A DNA stretch of 6,255 nucleotides from an uncultured Eubacteriales bacterium (GCA_900546845.1 UREK01000058.1:1-6255), one strand, 5' to 3'. Numbered from the stretch's first letter, positions 1 through 6,156 are shown. Notes: generated by a model not told the origin, from the letters alone. Numbers and translations: made by a program.

Positions 1-6
1 GCAAGG

Positions 7-128
7 CTTTCTTTACACGGAGCGCTGGCCGCGCCATCGGCGCAAGCGCGACGTGTAAACCTCGATCAAGTGGCATCCGCCACTTGATCGACAGCCTCGG
101 CCAAGCGGCGTTTTCCGCTTGGCCGAGG
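7..128 (-). repeat. Composite three-hairpin intergenic repeat, left copy
   Basis: This is one of two inverted copies of a palindromic element; the other is at the right end of the window. Positions 7-51 match 6255-6211 perfectly in reverse complement. Over 7-95 against 6255-6167 there are six differences (positions 52, 56, 59, 62, 78, 88). It has three hairpins. Module 1 is a 14-bp stem 95-108/115-128 with a 6-base loop. Module 2 is a 13-bp stem 62-74/79-91 with a 4-base loop. Module 3 is an outer stem 12-19/52-59 enclosing stems 22-26/45-49 and 31-35/39-43. It begins 20 bases past the stop codon of the ABC gene and carries no ORF, so it looks like a REP- or MITE-like non-coding element rather than an insertion sequence. 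Whether it is transcribed is unknown. Confidence 0.85.
95..128 (-). terminator. GC-rich hairpin after the ABC gene, possible weak terminator
   Basis: A perfect 14-bp stem (95-108 with 115-128, loop 109-114) starts 20 bases after the ABC exporter stop codon in the direction of transcription. No T-run follows it on the minus strand, so it is not a canonical intrinsic terminator. It may instead protect the mRNA 3' end. It is also module 1 of the composite repeat, so its position may only reflect repeat insertion. Confidence 0.3.
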
Positions 129-148
129 GTTCTCATGCGGCGCTTGTC

Positions 149-1735
149 CTAGCGTGCGAGGTCTACCACCTCGTCAAACCGGGCGAGGTTCTCCGCGCTG
201 AACTGGTGGGATACCACGAGCAGCGTCTTATCCGGGATGGAGAGCAGCAGCGCTTCGATCCGCCGCGCCGTCTCATCGTCCAGGTTGGCGAGCGGCTCGT
301 CCAGGATGAGCATCTCCGTATCGCGCAGAAGCGCCCGCGCAAGGCAGATGCGCTTCTTTTCGCCGCCGGAAAAATTCGCACCGCCGTCCGCTACGACGCT
401 GTCGAGCGCCTCCCGGTTCGCAAACTTCCCAAGGCCGACGCGCTCGAGCATGCCAATGAGCGCGCTGTCCGCAAGGTCCCTGTACATCGTGAGGTTGTTG
501 CGCAGCGTGTCGTGAAAGAGCGTCGCCTCCTGCCGCACGACGGTGATCCACCCATAGGGGTTCCCGCATTGGCCGATGGGCACGCCGTCCACGGCGACGC
601 TGCCGGAATCCGCCGCGTAATAGCGCAGCAGCAGGTTCGCCGCGGTGGTCTTGCCGCAGCCGCTCGGGCCCTTGAGCAGATACCGCTTGCCCCTTTCGAT
701 GGTGAGGCTGAATTCCTTGAGCACGGGTTTGCCGGGCTCGTACGAAAAGCCCACGCGGTCGAAGCGGATCTCCCGGCGCATGGGCGCCCCCTCCGGCTCG
801 TCCGCATCCCGTGCGGCGATGAACGCGCGCAGCCCATCGCAGGTGGGGCGTATTGCGACGAGCATGCGCGTGATGCGCGCGAGGGCGATCATCGGGTACG
901 AGAGCTGGTCGATCATGCCGACGGCGATGAAGAAATCGCCTGCGGAAAAATCGCCCGCCAGCACGAGGTACGCTGAAAAGGCCACGATGATGAAATACGA
1001 AAGGTAGGAGATCAGCGTCGTGATCAGCCGGGACAGCGCGTCGAGCTGCTCATCCGTGCGGCGCGCGGCGGCCAGCTCCGCATTCGTCCTGTGGAACCGC
1101 GTAAGGACCCGCCGCTCCACGGAAAAATTCTTGAGCACCTCAAACCCGGCAAGCCAGTCCGCAACCGCGGCAAGGTTGCGTTCCGCCGCCGCGACGGACT
1201 CCCTCTGCGCGCGCTGGAGCCGTTTTTCGATCAGCTTTGGCACGTACAGCGGCGTACTCACGAGCGCGATCGTGATGAGCGCGATGCGCCAATCGAGCAG
1301 GAACAGCGCGACACTCACGAGCACCGCCTTGGCGGCAACCTCCCACAGCATGGGCAGCATGTTGAAACAGCGGCTCTTGACCTGTTCCGCCTCGTTGGTG
1401 TATTTGGCGAGATATTCCCCCTGCGGGAGCTCCCGGAAGCGCACATAGCTGCGGCGCAGGATGCTCTCGAACAGGTCCGCCTTAAGATCCCGCAGGCAGG
1501 CGACGGAGAAGCGCGCGCTCAAGCGTTCATACGCGAAGTAGAACCCCGTCTCAAGCAGGATGAAGCCGATGAGCAGCAGCGCGCTGTTGAGGGCCGCGCC
1601 CGCTTCGCCAAGGATGGCGCTGTCAAGCACATCGCCCTTGAAGAATTGCAGCACGACGGCGGCGGCCGTCGCCGCAAGCGCGCAGACAAGCGCACCGGAA
1701 AGCGGAGCGCGGTTTTTTCGAATGTATGGTTTCAT
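149..1735 (-). CDS. ABC exporter half-transporter (fused membrane and ATPase domains)
   Basis: A 528-residue half-size ABC exporter subunit, expected to dimerise and move a substrate out across the cytoplasmic membrane using ATP. Six likely membrane spans lie near residues 13-32, 47-69, 131-148, 150-166, 237-260 and 265-288. The ATPase domain follows from about 320: A-loop Tyr332, Walker A GPSGCGKT (356-363), Q-loop Gln402, signature FSGGE (455-459), Walker B with catalytic Glu480, D-loop ANLD (483-486) and H-loop His510. All key residues are present. The ATG is preceded by AGGAGG with 5-base spacing. The protein stops soon after the H-loop (DEVVDLAR), lacking the roughly 20-40 residues most relatives have there; the hairpin repeat begins 20 bases later. 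No partner subunit is visible, so it is either a homodimer or its partner lies outside. The substrate cannot be told from sequence. The leader at 1740-1824 suggests translation is inducible, which would suit drug export. Confidence 0.93.
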   Translation of the reverse strand: MKPYIRKNRAPLSGALVCALAATAAAVVLQFFKGDVLDSAILGEAGAALNSALLLIGFILLETGFYFAYERLSARFSVACLRDLKADLFESILRRSYVRFRELPQGEYLAKYTNEAEQVKSRCFNMLPMLWEVAAKAVLVSVALFLLDWRIALITIALVSTPLYVPKLIEKRLQRAQRESVAAAERNLAAVADWLAGFEVLKNFSVERRVLTRFHRTNAELAAARRTDEQLDALSRLITTLISYLSYFIIVAFSAYLVLAGDFSAGDFFIAVGMIDQLSYPMIALARITRMLVAIRPTCDGLRAFIAARDADEPEGAPMRREIRFDRVGFSYEPGKPVLKEFSLTIERGKRYLLKGPSGCGKTTAANLLLRYYAADSGSVAVDGVPIGQCGNPYGWITVVRQEATLFHDTLRNNLTMYRDLADSALIGMLERVGLGKFANREALDSVVADGGANFSGGEKKRICLARALLRDTEMLILDEPLANLDDETARRIEALLLSIPDKTLLVVSHQFSAENLARFDEVVDLAR

Positions 1736-1739
1736 AAGA

Positions 1740-1806
1740 TCCTCCTAATACGCAATACGCTAGAAGGATGCGATTTTTAAAATTTCCTTCTATGCGTTTA
1801 GAAGGA
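1740..1806 (-). promoter_or_regulatory. Four-segment translational attenuator before the ABC exporter
   Basis: Read on the minus strand, four segments can pair in two exclusive ways. Segment 1 (1806-1799) and segment 3 (1768-1761) are both TCCTTCTA. Segment 2 (1792-1785) is TAGAAGGA, their exact complement. Segment 4 (1747-1740) is TAGGAGGA and contains the exporter's Shine-Dalgarno sequence. Pairing 1:2 gives 8 bp with a 6-base loop. Pairing 3:4 gives 8 bp with one G-U, extendable to about 10 bp, and hides the ribosome site. Pairing 2:3 gives 8 bp plus three more (CGC with GCG) across one bulged A and leaves segment 4 free. Segment 1 overlaps the last codons of the MTRRRESF mini-ORF, so a ribosome paused there would favour 2:3 and switch exporter translation on. 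The arrangement matches ermC-type attenuators. No T-run follows the hairpins closely enough for a convincing transcription terminator, so control of translation is more likely. Confidence 0.65.
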
Positions 1807-1824
1807 CTCCCGGCGCCGTGTCAT
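1798..1824 (-). CDS. Leader peptide MTRRRESF upstream of the ABC exporter
   Basis: An eight-codon ORF (ATG ACA CGG CGC CGG GAG TCC TTC TAA) sits between the hydrolase stop and the exporter start. GGAGG at 1837-1833 lies 8 bases before the ATG, a good Shine-Dalgarno. An in-frame upstream ATG (1839-1837) would give MEVRQMTRRRESF, but it has no ribosome site of its own and overlaps this one. The Ser, Phe and stop codons coincide with segment 1 of the attenuator. Three consecutive Arg codons at positions 3-5 form a +X+ pattern, which in erm leaders such as ErmDL (RLR) supports macrolide-dependent ribosome arrest. A ribosome with codon 4 or 5 in the P site would cover about 15 bases downstream, masking segment 1 but not segment 2. 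The peptide is too short for homology evidence; the call rests on ribosome site, position and fit with the pairing. Confidence 0.55.
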   Translation of the reverse strand: MTRRRESF

Positions 1825-1894
1825 TTGGCGTACCTCCATTCGGGTGATTCTGTGCGGTTTGAGAAGCGGCGTGCGGCAAGGCCTCAGTTTGCGC

Positions 1895-2707
1895 CTACAG
1901 CTCCGCCGTGAACCCCACGCCGACCTCGCGCACGTCAAACCCGGCGCACAGCAGCGCATGCTTAACGGCGAGGGACGTGCAGTGGCAGGGGTAAAGCGTG
2001 TTCGCGCCAAGCTGCGCGAGGCGCGCAAGCACGAAATCAAGTTGCGGGCCGGGCTCGAACAGATGCAGCCCACCGAGCACGCCAGCAACGCGGGATTCGC
2101 CCGTTTGGGCAAGCGCGTATTCCAGCATGTTGCAAACGCCCGCGTGGGAGCAGCCCGTAAGCAGGAACAGGCCGTTCTTCGTGGAGAGGGCGAGCGCGGT
2201 ATCGTCGAGGAGGCGGTCGGGCTCCCACGCGCCGCCGCGCAGCGTTTCGCCCACGGGCGGCGCTTCCAGCGGGTTTTTTCGCGGGATCTCCCCGAGGAAC
2301 AGCACGCCCGGCGCGATCTCCCGCGGCTCCCGGGAAAGGCGAAGCTCCGCATGGGCGGGCAGGGCGGCGGGGGCGAACGGCGCGCCGACGGAAAGCCCGC
2401 CGTACCGCTTGGGCAAAAGCGCGTCCGGGTGCGCCCATATGCGCACGGGCTGCGGGAAGGCCGAAAGGAATGGCATAAGCCCGCCCGTATGGTCGTCGTG
2501 TCCGTGGGAGAGCACAATATCCGTCACGCAGGAAAGGCCGATCTCCATGCGCCGGGCGTTTTCGAGCGTACAGGCGGAATACCCCGCATCCAGCAGGATA
2601 AAGCGCCCCTCCGTTTCCAGCAGGTAGCATGCCGCGGGCTCGCCGAGGTAGTAGCGGTCGATATAGGTGTTGTTGTCCATGAGGACGGTCAGTTTCATGC
2701 CGGCCAT
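1895..2707 (-). CDS. MBL-fold metallohydrolase, COG1237-like
   Basis: A 270-residue cytoplasmic metallo-beta-lactamase-fold protein. The metal-binding HxHxDH motif reads HGHDDH at 68-73, followed by TGG. Asp40 lies in the LLDAG strand. GCSHAG places a ligand candidate at His188, GGLH puts His215, and PCHCTS puts His242 near the C terminus. The GEIPR stretch (139-143), GCSHAG and GGLH are typical of the COG1237 group, often annotated by similarity to the archaeal MJ0301 protein as a dihydropterin-ribofuranosylaminobenzene-phosphate synthase-like hydrolase. That reaction is unproven for bacterial members, so only hydrolase is safe. The first ATG was chosen; a purine-rich GGGGGA lies about 11 bases upstream, while a second ATG three codons later would be further away. 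It starts 7 bases after the M20 stop, so the two are probably translated from one transcript. No terminator was seen between it and the ABC leader. Confidence 0.88.
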   Translation of the reverse strand: MAGMKLTVLMDNNTYIDRYYLGEPAACYLLETEGRFILLDAGYSACTLENARRMEIGLSCVTDIVLSHGHDDHTGGLMPFLSAFPQPVRIWAHPDALLPKRYGGLSVGAPFAPAALPAHAELRLSREPREIAPGVLFLGEIPRKNPLEAPPVGETLRGGAWEPDRLLDDTALALSTKNGLFLLTGCSHAGVCNMLEYALAQTGESRVAGVLGGLHLFEPGPQLDFVLARLAQLGANTLYPCHCTSLAVKHALLCAGFDVREVGVGFTAEL

Positions 2708-2714
2708 CCGCGTT

Positions 2715-3908
2715 TTATTCCCCCGTTTTTTCCGGTTTGTTCAAAAGCGTCAGCGCCATGTCGTAAAGATACTGCACGCCATAGGGCAGCGCGTCCTGAT
2801 CCAGGCGGTATTTCGGGTTATGGTGCGGCATGTCGCATCCCTTCTCCGGGCAGCGGGAGCCGAGCTCCACGAAGAAACCGGGCCTGCCGTCCAGGAAGGC
2901 ATAAAAATCCTCGCCCGGCATGATGGGGCCGATGTGGTCGATATGCGCTTTGCCGAAACGGGCGAGGAGCGTTTGCTCCGCGGCGGCCGCAAGCGCCGCG
3001 TCGTTGTACACGGAAGCATAGCCCGCGTCCCAAACGTAATCGTAGCTGGCGCCCGCGCTTGCCGCAACGCCCGCCGTGATCTCGCCGATGAGTGTTTTGA
3101 TGCGTTCGCGCACGGCAGGGTCGAACGAGCGCACCGCGCCGGTGAGCTTCATCTCGTCCGGCAGGATGTTATAGGCCGTGCCCGCGTTCGCCTGGCAGAT
3201 GGAGACGATGACCGGGTCCGTCGCCGCGACGCGCCGGGCGGAGATCGTCTGGAGCGCAAGGATGAGCTGCGCCGCCGTCACGATCACATCCACGCCCTGT
3301 TCAGGAAAGGAGCAGTGCGCGCCCTTTCCTTTTATGGTGATGTCGAAGCGATCCACGGCGGCGGTCAGCACGCCCGCACGCACGCCGAATACGCCCGTGG
3401 GCCAGTTGGTGGAAAGGTGCAGGCCGAGCATCGCGTCCACGCCGTCCGCAGCACCCGCGCGCACCAGTTCCACCGCGCCGCCGGGCGGCAGCTCCTCGGC
3501 ATGCTGGAAGAACAGCCTTGCCTCGCCGGAAAACGATGCGCGGCGCGCGCTCAGGAGCTTTGCGAGGCCAAGGAGCATGGCGGTGTGCCCGTCGTGCCCG
3601 CAGGCGTGCATCACGCCGGGGCGCGCGGAAGCGTAGGGAAGCCCGCTTTCCTCCTGGATGGGGAGCGCGTCAATGTCCGCGCGCACACCGAGGACGGCCT
3701 GCCGCCCGGGCTTTTCGCCCCGGATGTGCGCGACGAGGCCCGTCCTCGTTGGCCGGGAGACGGAAACGCCGGGCATGCCGGAAAGGACCGCCTCCAGATA
3801 GGCAGTGGTTTCAAATTCTTCAAAGGAAAGCTCCGGGCTGCGGTGCAGGTGCTCCTGCCACGCGCGCAGCTGTGGGATCAGGCGGGAAACGCAGTCTTCA
3901 AACGGCAC
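2715..3908 (-). CDS. M20D family metal-dependent amidohydrolase
   Basis: A 397-residue amidohydrolase of the hippurate hydrolase/N-acyl-amino-acid/indoleacetyl-amino-acid hydrolase group, which cleaves the amide bond of N-acylated amino acids or related peptides with bound metal. Family motifs appear in order: RADIDALPI (76-84), HACGHDGH (101-108; Cys103 and His105 are ligand candidates), QHAEE (135-139) followed by PPGGA, LGLH with His164, PGEDF (331-335) and HHNPKY with His363. The dimerisation lid domain falls around 180-295. The start is GTG at 3908-3906, chosen because AAGGAGG lies 8 bases upstream and the family N terminus (RAWQEHLHRSPELSF) follows. The open frame runs further upstream to 4166, but that part is read out of frame through the LCP gene. 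No signal peptide, so cytoplasmic. The LCP stop is 31 bases upstream and the MBL start 7 bases downstream, suggesting one operon. The exact substrate is unknown. Confidence 0.93.
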   Translation of the reverse strand: MPFEDCVSRLIPQLRAWQEHLHRSPELSFEEFETTAYLEAVLSGMPGVSVSRPTRTGLVAHIRGEKPGRQAVLGVRADIDALPIQEESGLPYASARPGVMHACGHDGHTAMLLGLAKLLSARRASFSGEARLFFQHAEELPPGGAVELVRAGAADGVDAMLGLHLSTNWPTGVFGVRAGVLTAAVDRFDITIKGKGAHCSFPEQGVDVIVTAAQLILALQTISARRVAATDPVIVSICQANAGTAYNILPDEMKLTGAVRSFDPAVRERIKTLIGEITAGVAASAGASYDYVWDAGYASVYNDAALAAAAEQTLLARFGKAHIDHIGPIMPGEDFYAFLDGRPGFFVELGSRCPEKGCDMPHHNPKYRLDQDALPYGVQYLYDMALTLLNKPEKTGE

Positions 3909-3939
3909 GGTGACGACCTCCTTCTTTGGGCATGCGCGT

Positions 3940-5472
3940 TTATTTCTTGGGCAAGAGCTTGTAGAAATCGCCGGGCAGGAGCGCTTTGTCCACGGTTTCG
4001 CGGGTGAGGCCGAGGCGGTTTGCAAGGGCGAGCATCGCATCCCGCAGCGTGCCGACGGCAGTTCCGATGGCCTCCGCGTCGAGCGGCACATCCGTGGACA
4101 CGCCGGCCGGGCGCTCCGTGAGCGCAGGCAGCGGAGAGATCGCGTTCCGCACATTCTTCGCGTCAAACTCGATCCCCACCGTCACCGCAGAATCCGGGCT
4201 CGTCAGCAGCGCTCGCTCCGAAAGCGTAAGCAGGTACTGCGCGCCGCTCGTATAGCGCGCGGCAATGGCCGCCTGCTTTTCCCCTTCCACATGCGCGGCG
4301 TCCGCGCGCGGGTCGGGCTCGATGGTCACACCGAAGATCTTATCCACAAGCGCGACGAGCTTCTCGTTATAGAGCACATAATAGCTCGCGTTGCTGTAGG
4401 AGGTGTTGTCGATGTATTTGCCGCTCAAGGTATGGCGGTTGAGCGTGTCCTCATCAAGCTGCATGCCGAGCGCGCCGAGCGCGGCGATCTGCTCCGCGGA
4501 AAGGTTGGTTTTCACATAGCCTTTCACGGAATTGTAGATTGAAACAAGGTTCTTGAGCTGCCCGCGGGATTTGAGCTGGTTGAACACCGCAAAGAGCATG
4601 CGCTGCTGCCGGTCGTTGCGGCCGACATCCGAGCTGATGCCCTTGCGCGCGCGGCAGTAATCGAGCACCTGCTGGCCGTTGAGGTGCTGGTACCCCGTTT
4701 CGAGCACGCGGCCGTTGAGTTCGATGCGCACGTCCACGTCATAATCCACGCCGCCCATCGCGTCCACGACGGCCTTGAGGCCCGTCATGTCCACGCCGGC
4801 GTAATAGTCGATCGGGATGCCGCCGAAGAGTTTGGAGATCGTCTCCATCGCGTATTCAAAGCCTTTGCCGTCCGCGCTGCCGCCCTTGGCAAACGCGGCA
4901 TTGATCTTCCAATGCCCGGTCTCGCTGTATTTTTCGCCCTTGTCGTTATAGATGGTGGCGAACGTGTCCCGCGGGATGGAGATGAGATCCGCGCTGCCGC
5001 GTTTGAAGTTGACCGTCAGCAGCATGATGACGTCGCTGCGGAAATTGTTGTTCTCATCCCGGTAAACGCTGCTCCCCTCCTCCGTGCGCTCCGGGCTTTG
5101 ATCCCAGCCGAGCATGAGGATGTTCACGCGGTTTTTCATAAAGGAAAGGTCCGCGAGTTCCTTGGGGGAATAGGTCGGCGCGGGCGTCGGCGTGGGAGTC
5201 GGTTCCGGCGTGGGCGACGCGGTTGGCAGCGCAGCGGGCGTAGGCGTAGGCGACGGCGTCGGCGCAGGCGTCGCTTCCGGCGTAGGCGGCACGGTTGGCG
5301 CCTCCGTGGGTGCGGGCGTGGGGTTTCCGCCGAACGCGCTCATCGGGTCCACGAACATGACGTACGCAAAGCGCAGCCCGACAGCGACGATCGCCGCGAG
5401 CGCCGTGAACAGCAGGATTTTTAATATGAGCTTCACCCGGGACGCGGGCTTCTTTTCGTTTTTGTTTTCCAT
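3940..5472 (-). CDS. LytR-CpsA-Psr (LCP) family cell-wall polymer ligase
   Basis: A 510-residue LCP protein. Family members transfer undecaprenyl-linked glycopolymers such as teichoic acid or capsule onto peptidoglycan outside the membrane. A Lys-rich N terminus precedes one membrane span (about 15-38), the usual type II topology. Residues 50-100 are a Pro/Thr/Ala linker. The LCP core runs about 115-305: NILMLG (117-122), RSD (145-147), IPRD (166-169), KINAAF (189-194), GIPIDYY (218-224), YCRARKG (272-278) and the Asp/Arg-rich segment 282-291 (D282, R285, D287, R288, R291), matching the conserved Arg/Asp residues that bind the lipid pyrophosphate and metal. The C-terminal 200 residues lack clear motifs. 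The ATG has no Shine-Dalgarno; an in-frame TAA lies 24 bases upstream with no other ATG, GTG or TTG between, so this start holds. An extended -10 promoter sits 6 bases before it. Confidence 0.94.
   Translation of the reverse strand: MENKNEKKPASRVKLILKILLFTALAAIVAVGLRFAYVMFVDPMSAFGGNPTPAPTEAPTVPPTPEATPAPTPSPTPTPAALPTASPTPEPTPTPTPAPTYSPKELADLSFMKNRVNILMLGWDQSPERTEEGSSVYRDENNNFRSDVIMLLTVNFKRGSADLISIPRDTFATIYNDKGEKYSETGHWKINAAFAKGGSADGKGFEYAMETISKLFGGIPIDYYAGVDMTGLKAVVDAMGGVDYDVDVRIELNGRVLETGYQHLNGQQVLDYCRARKGISSDVGRNDRQQRMLFAVFNQLKSRGQLKNLVSIYNSVKGYVKTNLSAEQIAALGALGMQLDEDTLNRHTLSGKYIDNTSYSNASYYVLYNEKLVALVDKIFGVTIEPDPRADAAHVEGEKQAAIAARYTSGAQYLLTLSERALLTSPDSAVTVGIEFDAKNVRNAISPLPALTERPAGVSTDVPLDAEAIGTAVGTLRDAMLALANRLGLTRETVDKALLPGDFYKLLPKK
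5176..5325 (-). repeat. Degenerate 6-base repeat encoding the Pro/Thr linker of the LCP protein
   Basis: This stretch is built from variants of GGCGTn on the plus strand and encodes alternating Pro-Thr/Pro-Ala dipeptides at residues 50-100 of the LCP protein. Such a linker would hold the catalytic domain away from the membrane, perhaps across the wall matrix. The units are imperfect, but runs such as GGCGTAGGCGTAGGCG could change length by slippage in whole 6-base steps without breaking the frame. Confidence 0.7.
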
Positions 5473-5478
5473 AGCGAC

Positions 5479-5506
5479 AGTATACCACAGTTACAGCGCT
5501 TGCGAA
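5479..5506 (-). promoter_or_regulatory. Extended -10 promoter of the LCP operon
   Basis: On the minus strand TTCGCA (5506-5501) is separated by 16 bases from TATACT (5484-5479). The -10 is preceded by TGG, giving an extended -10 (TGnTATACT), a strong SigA-type signal. The -10 ends only 6 bases before the LCP ATG, so the transcript would begin at or next to the start codon. A 6-bp inverted repeat (acagtt 5487-5492 and aactgt 5512-5517) brackets the spacer and -35 and could be a weak operator. Confidence 0.6.
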
Positions 5507-5538
5507 AAAAGAACTGTTGGAAATTCGGGCGCGCGGGC

Positions 5539-5997
5539 TTACTCGCTGCGTTTGCCGGTGATGGATTCAATCTCCACGCAGTAGACGGCGGTCTCCGCGC
5601 CCGCGCGCGCGGCGCATGCTTCGCGGTTCGGGTTCGTGGCCGCAAATTTTTCGCAGATGGCCAGAAGCGCCGCGAAGCGCTCGGCAGGGTCGGTCACAAG
5701 CCGGGCCGTGCCAAACGCGACGGCGGAAGAATATTCCGTGGTAAAGCGCATGGGGAGCGCGTGCACATCCGCCACGGCAACGAGGCAGACGCGCGGGTTC
5801 GCGGCAAGGATTTCCGCCTTGTAGCCGCGCGGGTTGGAATGGAAATACACCCGCTCGCCCACGAGCGCATGCGAAACCGGCACGCAATAAGGCTGCGCGC
5901 CGTCGGCAAGGCTCAGGCAGGCGTATTCGCAGCGGCGGAGCAATTCAAGCGCCCATTCCGCGGGACGCTCCTTCTTTTTGTTGTTCATTTCACGCAT
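5539..5997 (-). CDS. NimA-like/pyridoxamine 5'-phosphate oxidase-family flavoprotein
   Basis: A 152-residue protein of the FMN-binding split-barrel superfamily. The pattern fits the NimA-like group: CEYACLSLAD (23-32), PYCVPVSHAL (36-45), YFHSNPRGYK (51-60, with the conserved His-x(5)-Gly-x-Lys style element), NPRVCL (67-72), then a TTEYSSAVAFG strand (86-96) and ITGK near the C terminus. Members bind FMN or heme; some reduce 5-nitroimidazole drugs, but most chromosomal relatives are uncharacterised, so resistance should not be assumed. The length is usual for the family. The first ATG is preferred over one three codons later because AGGAGG lies 9 bases upstream of it, against 18 for the second. 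No signal peptide, so cytoplasmic. The LCP ATG follows after 66 bases with its own promoter; no terminator with a stem and T-run separates them, so read-through is possible. Confidence 0.88.
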   Translation of the reverse strand: MREMNNKKKERPAEWALELLRRCEYACLSLADGAQPYCVPVSHALVGERVYFHSNPRGYKAEILAANPRVCLVAVADVHALPMRFTTEYSSAVAFGTARLVTDPAERFAALLAICEKFAATNPNREACAARAGAETAVYCVEIESITGKRSE

Positions 5998-6012
5998 AAA
6001 AGGGTTCCTCCT

Positions 6013-6056
6013 GCATGGTATGGCCTCAGCATACCAGATGCGGCGGGGCGCTGCAA
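6013..6056 (-). promoter_or_regulatory. Promoter and operator-like palindrome of the NimA-like gene
   Basis: On the minus strand TATGCT (6033-6028), preceded by TGG as an extended -10, lies 17 bases after TTGCAG (6056-6051), a poor -35. A 7-bp inverted repeat, tggtatg (6016-6022) and catacca (6030-6036), covers the -10 and the expected transcript start. A further gcat/atgc pair at 6013-6016 and 6038-6041 lengthens the symmetry, offset by two bases. A repressor bound here would block initiation. The regulator is not in the window. Confidence 0.5.
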
Positions 6057-6087
6057 CCGTCTTTCAAAAAGGAGGATTTTGGGAGCG

Positions 6088-6156
6088 GTGAACTCCAACG
6101 AATTCCGTATTCAGGCGGCGCACAAAAGCGCACAGGTCAAAAGGCTCCCTCTATGA
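6088..6156 (+). other. Short plus-strand ORF, possible gene fragment cut by the repeat
   Basis: A 22-codon frame starting at GTG (or TTG at 6079) reads VNSNEFRIQAAHKSAQVKRLPL and ends at a TGA inside module 1 of the right-hand repeat. AAGGAGG at 6069-6075 lies 12 bases before the GTG and 3 before the TTG, neither ideal. It is divergent from the NimA-like gene. It could be the start of a gene whose rest was displaced by the repeat, or chance. No family was recognised. The rest of 6057-6142 shows no other gene. Confidence 0.15.

Noticed and set aside
1760..1806. Intrinsic transcription terminator in the ABC leader
   Set aside because: No T-run directly follows either hairpin; segment 4 being the ribosome site points to control of translation instead.
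3898..3933. 11-codon mini-ORF (ATG at 3933) between the LCP and M20D genes
   Set aside because: No Shine-Dalgarno before it, and it contains the M20D ribosome site; no complementary segments nearby like those before the ABC gene.
2667..4007. Long plus-strand open frame (446 codons)
   Set aside because: Antisense to the M20D and MBL genes, Arg/Ala/His-rich with no recognisable domain; a shadow of G+C-rich codon use.
3909..4166. N-terminal extension of the M20D gene
   Set aside because: The upstream 86 codons lie out of frame within the LCP gene and have no amidohydrolase similarity; the GTG at 3908 has a proper ribosome site.
4684..5424. Plus-strand frame with long Arg runs
   Set aside because: The Arg tracts are the antisense reading of the Pro/Thr linker repeats of the LCP gene.
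5507..5538. Terminator after the NimA-like gene (T-rich stretch on the minus strand)
   Set aside because: The T-run is not preceded by a convincing stem.
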